The notes under the pieces are model-generated. The model worked only from the letters and a program-made list of their open reading frames with translations. It made no database searches and was not told the DNA's origin. From Acidobacteriaceae bacterium (GTDB lineage: Bacteria > Acidobacteriota > Terriglobia > Terriglobales > Acidobacteriaceae), in assembly GCA_025355505.1 (NCBI GenBank), contig JANXZM010000014.1, positions 1 through 37,404 of the forward strand: 37,404 nt of DNA. Reading direction: 5' to 3'. Shown in pieces: positions 23,849 to 30,846 of this stretch (position 1 is its first letter; every line of letters begins with the position of its first letter). The translations under genes were made by a program, and so were the position numbers.

Positions 23849-25744
23849 GGCAAGGCGCAAGTGGTGGAAGCACAAACGGTCAACACTTCCAGTCCCAGCA
23901 CCATTGTCACGGACGAATTCTTCAGCTACTCGAAACGCGGTGAACTGACCGATGTTTATGAATCGACGCCCCATTCGGGCGGCTACTATCACTCAACAGC
24001 CTCCTACTGGGCAACAGGCGCTTTACAGTCTTTAGGCGGAATTCCAGGTGTTCCCACAATCAATTACGGAGCCAACGGAGTCGGCCTCGACGGCGAAGGA
24101 CGATATACTCAGGTCACGGCTGCTTCGGGAACAAATCCGGCTACGAACGTTGCCTATTCTAGCAGCACAACCAATGCACTGGGCGCGCTTACCGGCGTCA
24201 CCTTCGGGTCAGCGGACAGCGACAATTTTGCCTACGACCCCAACACGGGCCGCTTAACTGCCTACTCTTTCTCCGTTAACAGCAAAACCGACAGCGGCAC
24301 GCTCAACTGGAATCCAAATGGAACCCTGAAGCAGTTGGCGATTATCGACAACATCACCAGTACCACCGACACCCAAACCTGCAACTACTTTTACGACGAC
24401 CTTGAACGGCTTGGCGGAAAAAACGCAAATGGCTATAGCGTGGATTGCGGCACGAAATGGCAGCAGCTCTTCACTTTCGACGCTTTCGGAAATATCGATA
24501 AGTCGGGCACAGCCACTTTTTCGCCGACCTATTCATCGGCGACGAACCGGTTCGCGTCGATTCCCGGCGTCACCGTCCAATACGATGCCAATGGCAACTT
24601 GTTGACTGACAACCTGAACACCTACACTTGGGACAAGAACTGGGGCAACCCGGCCAGCGTCAACTCTACGAACCTGATTTATGATGCGCTAGGCCGGATG
24701 GTGGAAAAGCAGAATGGTTCAACTTATACAGAGATACTCTACAGTCCGGTGGGCAAGACGGCGCTCATGAACGGACAGACCTTGAGCAAGGCGTTCATCG
24801 GCCTCCCCGGTGGAGCTACGGCGATCTACAATTCGAGCGGGCTGGCGTATTATCGGCACTCGGATTGGCTGGGCAGTTCGCGGCTGACTTCGACGCAGGC
24901 GCGGACGTTGTATTCCAGTTCGGCGTACGCACCGTTCGGCGAGCAGTACGTTGTCTCCGGAACGGCGGACGCGTCATTTACCGGGCAGAACTCGGATACA
25001 GCCAGCAGCCTTTACGACTTTACCTTCCGCGAGGACAGTCCGTCGCAAGGCCGATGGCTGTCGCCTGATCCGTCGGGGCTGGCGGCAGTCAGCCTGACGA
25101 ACCCGCAGAGCTGGAACCGCTACGCCTACGTGCTCAATAACCCGCTGGCGCTGGTCGATCCGTTGGGACTGGGTTGCGTGTATTTGAATCCTGACGGCAC
25201 TGTAGCCAGGGTGGTTGCAGACGGTGATTGTGCAGCCGGTTCGGACGGATTCTACTTCGATGGCACAATAAGCACGGATACGAGCTCGTACTACGTAACT
25301 CCTAACGGCGACGTGTTGGGCATGTTGAACGGCTCTCTGACGTGTGAAGGAGAGTGCCCTGCAGCGGGACTCACCGTCAATGATCTTCTTCCTCCTGACA
25401 TCCTGACGACGCCAGCGGCGTACCAGGGTGGGCCCCTGTCGCAGATGCCGACCGTGAGTGCTTGGCGTGCTCCTAAGTCAAAAAACTATATAACGGCCCC
25501 GCCTGGACCCTACAAGCCTTCGGTTACGCAGTGCGTTACAGCTCCGAACGATACCGCCGAGGAAATACTTGGGAATAGTGTCCGGATAGAACATAATCCA
25601 GCCGCCACGGGCTTGGTTTATCAGAGTACGAGCAGGGGAACTAATCCGACCGTTTCCCCCGAAACTGTAGAGGGGGCGAACGCATTTGCTGTGTTTTTCG
25701 CCGGTGCTATGAATATGGTTGGCTGCTTGGCGAACGCTTTTTGA
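23558..25744 (+). CDS. PIN-RHS chimera: truncated RHS/YD-repeat protein with variable C-terminal tip
   Basis: A 728-residue frame from the first ATG. Residues 1-95 are the remainder of the PIN domain. From about 97 (GKAQVVEAQTVN) it is an acidobacterial-type RHS protein lacking its whole N-terminal half. YD motifs include YDPNTGRLTAY, FDAFGNIDKSG, YDANGNLLTD and YDALGRMVEK. The hyperconserved core end is YYRHSDWLGSSRLT, AYAPFGEQY, FREDSPSQGRWLSPDPSG and NRYAYVLNNPLALVDPLG. After DPLG (about 540) comes a 190-residue tip with no recognised toxin motif, ending in a hydrophobic run. No secretion signal remains. RHS proteins encapsulate and deliver C-terminal toxins or serve contact functions; this one is probably a decaying or rearranged locus. 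Two membrane genes follow, the first 12 bp downstream. Confidence 0.75.
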   Translation: MVEEALAVFAELKDIQLCTSMWAVTEMVNILVSRKKIDRGTVAEIESQLKYLRIYFVEVSPRKDYDFAECFYHVKQGILKYHSGVGDVIHSVIMESNGKAQVVEAQTVNTSSPSTIVTDEFFSYSKRGELTDVYESTPHSGGYYHSTASYWATGALQSLGGIPGVPTINYGANGVGLDGEGRYTQVTAASGTNPATNVAYSSSTTNALGALTGVTFGSADSDNFAYDPNTGRLTAYSFSVNSKTDSGTLNWNPNGTLKQLAIIDNITSTTDTQTCNYFYDDLERLGGKNANGYSVDCGTKWQQLFTFDAFGNIDKSGTATFSPTYSSATNRFASIPGVTVQYDANGNLLTDNLNTYTWDKNWGNPASVNSTNLIYDALGRMVEKQNGSTYTEILYSPVGKTALMNGQTLSKAFIGLPGGATAIYNSSGLAYYRHSDWLGSSRLTSTQARTLYSSSAYAPFGEQYVVSGTADASFTGQNSDTASSLYDFTFREDSPSQGRWLSPDPSGLAAVSLTNPQSWNRYAYVLNNPLALVDPLGLGCVYLNPDGTVARVVADGDCAAGSDGFYFDGTISTDTSSYYVTPNGDVLGMLNGSLTCEGECPAAGLTVNDLLPPDILTTPAAYQGGPLSQMPTVSAWRAPKSKNYITAPPGPYKPSVTQCVTAPNDTAEEILGNSVRIEHNPAATGLVYQSTSRGTNPTVSPETVEGANAFAVFFAGAMNMVGCLANAF
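24599..24687 (+). repeat. RHS core segment, copy 1 of 89-bp direct repeat
   Basis: Matches 26576-26664 at 80 of 89 positions. It encodes the YD segment NLLTDNLNTYTWDKNW and onward, inside the RHS gene. Confidence 0.9.
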
Positions 25745-25756
25745 AAAGGCCAAGTT

Positions 25757-26113
25757 TTGACAGAGCATAAGGGAGAACGAAAGCCTAAACGCACGATGTT
25801 GTTCAGGGGCCAGAACGTACCGATTCTGTATGGCCTCGGTCGGAAGAACATTCTCGGTTCGGAAGATTGGACTGCGAGAGGAACGATACAAAAAATTGGC
25901 GCGACTATTTTCGCCATAGGTTTCTTCTGTGGTTCGGTTGCTCTCTTCGTCGCCAGCTTCTTGGTGAGAGCCGAAATTTCGGAGACTGTGGGCGGCGTTT
26001 TGGGTCCGATCTTCGGAAGCCTGCTAGCGGTTCTCGCTTTCTTAGTCGCGTGCATGGGCATGTTTCTGACCTTCAGGCTGGCGCGAGGTATAGTTCGGTC
26101 ATTCTATAAATGA
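25757..26113 (+). CDS. Membrane protein of unknown function (downstream of RHS tip)
   Basis: A 118-residue protein with two hydrophobic segments (about 47-68 IGATIFAIGFFCGSVALFVA and 79-108 VGGVLGPIFGSLLAVLAFLV). No family recognised. The TTG at 25757 is preceded by AAAAGG at 7 nt, better than the ATG at 25796, which has no Shine-Dalgarno. It starts 12 bp after the RHS stop and its own stop overlaps the next ATG, so the three genes are probably one transcript. In RHS loci the gene after the tip usually encodes immunity to the tip toxin; that is possible here but not shown. Confidence 0.65.
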   Translation: MTEHKGERKPKRTMLFRGQNVPILYGLGRKNILGSEDWTARGTIQKIGATIFAIGFFCGSVALFVASFLVRAEISETVGGVLGPIFGSLLAVLAFLVACMGMFLTFRLARGIVRSFYK

Positions 26114-26589
26114 AAGCTGCCCCCCGTAACTTGTTGCGCGAATTCGCAAAGATGGGGCTAGAAGTGCTTGTCGCCTCCTATGGGTCAACGGCTGGTGCAG
26201 CGGCAACGATGTTTCTGCTATATCCGCTGGCACATGCACTAAACGCAGATCTATCATTTCATCAGTTCAATCGAATTTTTTCTGTGCCATACTTTCCGGT
26301 GCAGGTCGCTTTCGGGTTCGCCGTAGGATACCTGGGTCGAAAGCAGTTCGATACTCGATTCTCTTTCTGGGTGTGGACCGTTCCGCTCTCGATCTTCATT
26401 TGGCACTTTGTAGCGTTCCAGCCGAGTGTTTTTGAAGGCTTCTGGCGGGTTCGACTCGATCACTTTGTAGGTTCAGCTTGTCGACCGCCAGCGTGTTTCG
26501 ATCAACTGAGCTACACGTCTCCGGTATACACATCGATTGCGTATGTATTGGGTTTGTCTGTGAGGAAAAAACAGATTGTTGACCTATAA
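26110..26589 (+). CDS. Membrane protein of unknown function, 3' end inside RHS repeat
   Basis: A 159-residue protein with about four hydrophobic segments (LVASYGSTAGAAATMFLLYP, VPYFPVQVAFGFAVGYLG, WVWTVPLSIFIWHFVAFQ, SPVYTSIAYVLGLSV). No family recognised. The ATG overlaps the preceding stop (ATGA at 26110), so translation is coupled. Its last five codons (QIVDL) run into the displaced RHS copy that begins at 26576, so the natural C-terminus may have been replaced. Base composition is clearly richer in A and T than the housekeeping genes around, which suggests transfer. Confidence 0.62.
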   Translation: MKAAPRNLLREFAKMGLEVLVASYGSTAGAAATMFLLYPLAHALNADLSFHQFNRIFSVPYFPVQVAFGFAVGYLGRKQFDTRFSFWVWTVPLSIFIWHFVAFQPSVFEGFWRVRLDHFVGSACRPPACFDQLSYTSPVYTSIAYVLGLSVRKKQIVDL

Positions 26590-26664
26590 TCTTAACACCT
26601 ACACTTGGGACAAGAACTGGGGCAACCCGGCCAGTTTCAACTCTACGAACTTGACTTATGATGC
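26576..26664 (+). pseudogene. Displaced RHS core fragment, copy 2 of 89-bp direct repeat
   Basis: About 90% identical to 24599-24687. In the RHS frame it reads LLTYNLNTYTWDKNWGNPAS and onward, with several differences at third codon positions, then leaves RHS homology after TYDA while staying open to a TGA at about 26724. It is a remnant of a second RHS gene or of an RHS duplication. Confidence 0.8.
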
Positions 26665-26838
26665 TGCTCTCATCCCCGCATGTGACGCTGGTCGGACGCA
26701 TGTCATAGCGCTTGCCACCGCATGAACACTAGCGAAATCGAATCGCCAAAGACAGGGGTGTGTACATATATGCATCACGCACACACTATCCCGTCAACGC
26801 GCGCGATTTTGAAAAGGGGTGCTTTAAAGAGGTCTGTC
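26665..26838. other. Intergenic, end of accessory island
   Basis: 174 bp between the RHS fragment and the pdhA stop. No gene, tRNA or clear att-like repeat is seen. A run of alternating CGCGCGCG (about 26799-26806) and an AT-rich stretch mark the boundary to normal chromosomal sequence. Confidence 0.45.
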
Positions 26839-28167
26839 TTACTTGAGATGCACCGCCGCTTCCGAATGCTTTCGCCCGCCGGACTTTCCGCCACGCACCG
26901 CAGGCATCGCGTACTTGGGCCTGATCTCGTGGCATCCATCTTCGCAATACACGCCGCCCGCAGCCGATTCCGGCAACGGCATCGGAGAATTCATTGCAAT
27001 CTCCCGATCCGCCTCCAACTGCCGCTCGACGCCAGCAATCAGCTCGTCGTTTTCCGCAGGCGTCAGCCACTTTTTCTTTGACACCAGATAATTTTCCAGC
27101 CGAGCAATCGGATCGCGCTTCCTCCAATACTCGAACAGCGGTTTGGGGACATACTCGGCCGCGTCATGAATGGCGTGGCCTTTCATGCGCATCATTTTCG
27201 CCTCAATCAGCGTTGGCCCTTCACCGCGCCGCGCCCGCTCGCAGGCTTCATGGCAGGCGTCATAAACCTGGCAGGCGTCGGTCCCGTCAACGATCACGCC
27301 CGGGATTCCATAAGCAATCGCACGCACCGCCAGATCCTTGATGCGAAACTGCATGTCCGCCGGAGTCGAGTATCCCCAAAGATTATTTTCGACAATCAGT
27401 ACCAGCCCAAGATTTTGCACCGCCGCAAAATTCAGGCCTTCATAAGTCACGCCCGTGGACTGCCCTCCGTCCCCGATGTAAGTCATGACCGCGATCTGTC
27501 GCCCTTGCAGCCGCGCCCCCAGTGCGACGCCCGCCAGCACCGGAATCAAATCGCCCAAAGTGGAAATCGGCGCCACCACATTCCGCTTTTCGATATCGCC
27601 AAAGTGTGACGAAGCATCGCGCCCCTTAGTCGGCGATCCCGCCTTTGCCATGTACTGCATCATGATGTCGGCGGGCGAGAATCCGCGCACCAGCAATGCG
27701 CCCTGGTTGCGAATCATCGGCCCCAGCCACTCTTCTTTATTTAGAGCGTAAGCGGATGCGCAAGAGCAAGCTTCCTGCCCCAGCCCAAAATAAACGCCGC
27801 CGACCACCTTGCCCTGTTTGTAGAGATTTTCGAGCGCCGTTTCCATGCGCCGGTTCAACAGCATCCAGCGATAGATTTCGATGCACTGCTCCCGGCGAAG
27901 GTATTTCGATTCGCGAATCGGCGGCACCGGCGCGGACAGATCGCCGCTCTCCACTTCATAGCGAACCTCGTCCCCAGCGCGAACCTGCCGCAAAGTGAAG
28001 GAAGGCTTTTCCAATCTGTAGTCGCGGATGGCGTATGTGCGAAGATCGCCGTCCGGCTCTGGGCTTTTAGCTTTCAGCTTTTGGCTTTTGGCTGGCAGAC
28101 GCGAGCCGGTTGTCCGACCCGGCTTCGCGGTGGGAACGCTTTTGTTCTGCGTTTTCTTTTTCAACAT
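26839..28167 (-). CDS. pdhA: Pyruvate (2-oxoacid) dehydrogenase E1 component, alpha subunit
   Basis: A 442-residue thiamine-diphosphate enzyme subunit that decarboxylates pyruvate or a branched 2-oxoacid and hands the acyl group to lipoyl-E2. The TPP motif GDGGQSTGVTYEGLNF...ENN (Gly232 to Asn262) is intact, as are YRWMLLNRRMETAL, GLGQEACS and RMKGHAIHDAAEYVP with its phosphorylation-loop-like region. The first 45 residues are a basic Lys/Ser/Pro tail not normal for E1-alpha; part is encoded by a heptamer array (28064-28091). The ATG at 28167 has GGAC about 6 nt upstream; a longer frame runs back through a palindromic element and is rejected. The beta subunit and E2 are not adjacent. lipB is 100 bp upstream. 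Confidence 0.92.
   Translation of the reverse strand: MLKKKTQNKSVPTAKPGRTTGSRLPAKSQKLKAKSPEPDGDLRTYAIRDYRLEKPSFTLRQVRAGDEVRYEVESGDLSAPVPPIRESKYLRREQCIEIYRWMLLNRRMETALENLYKQGKVVGGVYFGLGQEACSCASAYALNKEEWLGPMIRNQGALLVRGFSPADIMMQYMAKAGSPTKGRDASSHFGDIEKRNVVAPISTLGDLIPVLAGVALGARLQGRQIAVMTYIGDGGQSTGVTYEGLNFAAVQNLGLVLIVENNLWGYSTPADMQFRIKDLAVRAIAYGIPGVIVDGTDACQVYDACHEACERARRGEGPTLIEAKMMRMKGHAIHDAAEYVPKPLFEYWRKRDPIARLENYLVSKKKWLTPAENDELIAGVERQLEADREIAMNSPMPLPESAAGGVYCEDGCHEIRPKYAMPAVRGGKSGGRKHSEAAVHLK
28064..28091. repeat. Heptamer tandem repeat in the pdhA 5' coding region
   Basis: Plus-strand units CTTTTAG, CTTTCAG, CTTTTGG, CTTTTGG, four exact 7-bp steps. On the minus strand they encode part of AKSQKLKAKS in the pdhA N-terminal tail. 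A change of one unit would shift the reading frame. Confidence 0.8.
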
Positions 28168-28213
28168 GATCAGTCCGCGAACATGCCAGCGCACAGATAG
28201 CGTCGGCGTAAGT

Positions 28214-28240
28214 TGTGGCGCGGACACTCTTGTCCGCGAA
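28214..28240. repeat. 27-bp palindromic element, copy 2
   Basis: TGTGGCGCGGACAC then TCTTGTCCGCGAA, with perfect arms CGCGGACA and TGTCCGCG. It lies in the lipB-pdhA spacer, 28 bp after the lipB stop on the transcribed strand. The hairpin could lie in the shared mRNA. Confidence 0.85.
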
Positions 28241-28267
28241 AACCGGCTGAGAAAACAACGCCGCGCG

Positions 28268-29110
28268 TCAAGCGGGAAACCAATCATCTTCACCCCGCAC
28301 TCGACGCAACTCATCCGGAGCCTTCATCGGAACTCCCACGGCATTTCCGGGCGAGGCAGTCCCAAGCAAAGCGTCAATGGTCGCGACCCACAGCATCTGG
28401 CTCCCGAAGACGCCGCCAAAGTTTCGCGACACCGCCTCCGCAACAGCGCCCAGGTCAAGTTCCCGCCCCAGTTCCTTCTCCATGGAGGTCACCGGCTTCG
28501 AGGTAATTCCGCAAGGCACGATCAGATTAAAGTAGCTGAGATCCGTATTTACGTTCAAGGCGAATCCATGCGAAGTAACCGAGCGAGAAATGTGCACCCC
28601 AATCGCAGCGATCTTCGCGGCAGGCTCTGCCTCTGTCCAAACTCCCGTCAATCCCGCAACCCGCTGCGCCGGAATTCCAAAATCGCCGCAAGTTCGGATG
28701 AGCGCTTCCTCCAGCCGCCGAAGATAGTCGACAACTCCAAGCGTCTTTCCAGTTTGTGTGGAGCGGACACGCCTGTCCGCGAAAACCTGCGAACGCAAAT
28801 CACCGTGGTGCGAAGCCGAGTGCGCGCGCAGATCGAATATCGGATACCCCACCAGTTGCCCCGGCCCGTGGAACGTAACGTCGCCACCCCGATCGCACTC
28901 GAATACCTCAACCCCGCGAGCCGCAAGTTGTTCGGTCGAAGCAAGCACGTTGGCAGCCCTGGCGTTGCGCCCAAGAGTGATGACGGGCCGGTGCTCAAGC
29001 AGCAGCAGCACGTCGCCAATCTGTCCCGCCTTGCGCAGTTCGACCAGCCTTCGCTGCAGCCCCAGCCCTTCGGCATAGTCAAGCGCCCCGAGTTGGACAA
29101 CGGAAATCAA
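28268..29110 (-). CDS. lipB: Octanoyltransferase
   Basis: A 280-residue LipB, which moves octanoyl from acyl carrier protein to lipoyl domains, the step before LipA. Motifs: LLLLEHRPVITLGRNA, DRGGDVTFHGPGQLVGYPIFDL, LTGVWT and the catalytic Lys/Cys region AAIGVHISRSVTSHGFALNVNTDLSYFNLIVPCGI. Odd: between DLRAHSASHH and GVVDYLRRLEE, a stretch of about 16-18 extra residues (SQVFADRRVRSTQTGK) is encoded by palindromic element copy 3. The C-terminal 45 residues exceed the usual length. The start is taken as TTG at 29110 (LISVVQLGALDYAEG); a TATAAT box lies only about 10 bp upstream, so the mRNA may be nearly leaderless. The longer frame to 29233 is not conserved-looking. Confidence 0.9.
   Translation of the reverse strand: MISVVQLGALDYAEGLGLQRRLVELRKAGQIGDVLLLLEHRPVITLGRNARAANVLASTEQLAARGVEVFECDRGGDVTFHGPGQLVGYPIFDLRAHSASHHGDLRSQVFADRRVRSTQTGKTLGVVDYLRRLEEALIRTCGDFGIPAQRVAGLTGVWTEAEPAAKIAAIGVHISRSVTSHGFALNVNTDLSYFNLIVPCGITSKPVTSMEKELGRELDLGAVAEAVSRNFGGVFGSQMLWVATIDALLGTASPGNAVGVPMKAPDELRRVRGEDDWFPA
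28757..28783. repeat. 27-bp palindromic element, copy 3, inside lipB
   Basis: TGTGGAGCGGACAC then GCCTGTCCGCGAA. On the lipB strand it is translated in frame as about residues 110-118 (FADRRVRST). The reading frame stays open and the downstream LipB motifs are intact. Confidence 0.85.
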
Positions 29111-29119
29111 GCTAGCAGC

Positions 29120-29125
29120 ATTATA
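29120..29125 (-). promoter_or_regulatory. Possible -10 box of lipB
   Basis: A perfect TATAAT on the minus strand, 9 bp before the proposed TTG start of lipB. No matching -35 is visible, so it may be chance. Confidence 0.3.
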
Positions 29126-29239
29126 GGAGGATGTACGAGTGGCGGGCGCCCCCCTCTTCGGGAAAATAATCGGCTGCTGAAAAACGCAAGCTTCGTATGA
29201 ACTCCCGACCCGTTTTGCAACTTTCCATTTCACTTTTAA

Positions 29240-29258
29240 AAGTACGTCCTTAAGTACG
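29240..29258. promoter_or_regulatory. Direct repeat AAGTACG, candidate operator
   Basis: AAGTACG occurs at 29240-29246 and 29252-29258, a 12-bp step, about 70 bp before the response-regulator ATG. OmpR-family regulators bind direct repeats of about this spacing, so autoregulation is possible. Inference only. Confidence 0.3.
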
Positions 29259-29327
29259 GGCTGGTTATCTTGTGTGCTGAGGCAAGTGAGTCGAGAATGA
29301 GAATCGGTTCAGACTTAGGCGAATCTC

Positions 29328-30011
29328 ATGAGAATTCTTATTGTGGAAGACGACGCGGCACTTTCCAGTTTCATCCGAAAGGGGCTGGAAGCGGAACATC
29401 ATGCAGTGGATGTTGCCAACGAGGGGAACCAGGGCCGTTCGATGGCGATGGAATTTGATTACGATCTGGTGGTGCTTGACCTGAATCTTCCTGGGGTTGA
29501 CGGGTTGTCGGTTCTGAAAAGTTTGCGGCAGCGAAAGGCGAACTTGCCGGTGATGATTCTCAGCGCGCGCAGCCGTGTCGAAGACCGCGTGCAGTGCCTG
29601 GATTCGGGCGCGGACGATTATCTGGTGAAGCCTTTTTCGTTTCTGGAACTGTCGGCGCGGGCGCGGGCGTTGTTACGGCGCAGTCACCTGCCATCGGAAT
29701 CGGTGCTCACCGTCCGCGATCTCTGTTTGGATCGGGTGGAACGGAAAGTGGAGCGGGCCGGGCGGCACATAGAATTGACGACCAAGGAATTCGCATTGCT
29801 GGAATACCTGATGCGCAATGCCGGGCGCCGTCTGACGCGGGCAATGATCATTGAACACGTCTGGAACCTGACCTTTGATTCCACCACGAACGTGGTGGAC
29901 GTTTACATTAACTACCTGCGGCGCAAGGTGGACGACGGGTTCTCGCCGTGTTTGATTCACACGGTTCGCGGGGTGGGGTATCAGATGAGTCCGGAAGGGG
30001 CATCGGCATGA
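29328..30011 (+). CDS. OmpR/PhoB-family response regulator
   Basis: A 227-residue regulator. The receiver domain (1-115) has the acidic pair Asp8-Asp9 (VEDDAAL), phospho-acceptor Asp51 (VVLDLNLPG), the switch Ser79 (MILSARS) and Lys101 (YLVKPF). The winged-helix DNA-binding domain (about 125-222) is intact: RHIELTTKEFALLEYLMRN, VDVYINYLRRKVD and HTVRGVGYQM. It should activate or repress target promoters when phosphorylated. The partner gene overlaps its stop (ATGA at 30008) and encodes a kinase-like protein lacking ATP motifs, so phosphorylation must come from elsewhere or the pair works differently. Confidence 0.94.
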   Translation: MRILIVEDDAALSSFIRKGLEAEHHAVDVANEGNQGRSMAMEFDYDLVVLDLNLPGVDGLSVLKSLRQRKANLPVMILSARSRVEDRVQCLDSGADDYLVKPFSFLELSARARALLRRSHLPSESVLTVRDLCLDRVERKVERAGRHIELTTKEFALLEYLMRNAGRRLTRAMIIEHVWNLTFDSTTNVVDVYINYLRRKVDDGFSPCLIHTVRGVGYQMSPEGASA

Positions 30012-30760
30012 GCACGAGTGCGCATACTTTTCCGAAGCTGCCGCGAGGTTCGGACGTGCTCGGCGAATTGCTGCATTCCTTAAGCCAGCCGCTCACCACC
30101 TTGCGCTGCTCGTTGGAACTTTCGATCGAGGAGGTCGCGGAGCAGCGGCAGGAGAGTGTATCGGTAGCTCTGCAGCAGACAGAAAAAGTTATTGGCATGA
30201 TCCAGTTGATGCGGGAGTATCTGGACGCTGAGCAGCTTGGGCCGGAAGCTTGCCTGGCCGCGCTGGCGCCGGCACTGCGGAGTGTGGTCGAAGAACTATC
30301 CTCGATCGCGGCGGTGCGCGGTATCCGGTTGCGTCTGGTGGGCACATGTACAGCAACGTTGCCGGTCCCGGAATCGCGGCTGCGGCTGGCTTTGCAGTAT
30401 TTGATTGCAACCATGGTCGAAGCACAACCGGCAGCCGGTAAAGTTGTGCTTCTTTTGGGGGAGGGCCCGGCGGGAACGGTGCTGCGGGTGGAAGGCGAAA
30501 GCAGTTCTCGGGATCCTAACTTTCGCGAGCCGAATTTTCGCGAGGAAGAACGCAGCGCAACCAGACTGCCGACGAAGCGCGATCCGGCCGGGGCAACATC
30601 CGCATCAGTATTCACTCTGCGGCGGGTGAGGCTTGCGATCGCCAGCCGCGTGCTCGAAACCGCCGGAGCATCGCTGGTGTTCGGCGACGGCGATCATGCT
30701 GGAGCCGATCCTGCGGGATTTGTTCTGCGCATTCCGCGCCGGGTTGGCGCACGTTCCTGA
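30008..30760 (+). CDS. Degenerate histidine-kinase-like protein
   Basis: A 250-residue cytoplasmic protein without a signal peptide or membrane segment. The N-terminus looks like a dimerisation/phospho-acceptor helix pair: VLGELLHSLSQPLTTLRCSLEL with His23 in the usual H-box place. The rest has the outline of a HATPase domain (RLRLALQYLIATMVEA; VRLAIASRVLETAGASLVFGDGD; FVLRIP). However, the N-box Asn is missing, no DxGxG motif exists and the GxGLGL box is absent. An Arg/Glu-rich insert (RDPNFREPNFREEERS) interrupts the ATP-lid region. It is unlikely to bind ATP in the usual way and may act as a phosphatase, a phosphotransfer partner or a dimeric adaptor for the overlapping response regulator. 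Confidence 0.7.
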   Translation: MSTSAHTFPKLPRGSDVLGELLHSLSQPLTTLRCSLELSIEEVAEQRQESVSVALQQTEKVIGMIQLMREYLDAEQLGPEACLAALAPALRSVVEELSSIAAVRGIRLRLVGTCTATLPVPESRLRLALQYLIATMVEAQPAAGKVVLLLGEGPAGTVLRVEGESSSRDPNFREPNFREEERSATRLPTKRDPAGATSASVFTLRRVRLAIASRVLETAGASLVFGDGDHAGADPAGFVLRIPRRVGARS

Positions 30761-30846
30761 TTTGCTTCGCTTGATAACTTCCGCCTGAAAATTTGCCGGA
30801 TGGCACGTGCCGCAAGGAGTACAATCCAGCTTTTCCGGAGGTTGCC

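Noticed and set aside
23328-26838. Integrative element with att sites
   Set aside because: No integrase, transposase, tRNA end or matching boundary repeats; the 89-bp repeat is RHS coding sequence, not an att site.
28168-28314. N-terminal extension of pdhA
   Set aside because: It would be translated through a palindromic element and lacks any E1 homology; the ATG at 28167 has a plausible Shine-Dalgarno.
28028-29200. 390-aa plus-strand frame across pdhA and lipB
   Set aside because: Antisense to two genes with complete catalytic motifs; includes two palindromic element copies and no recognisable domain.
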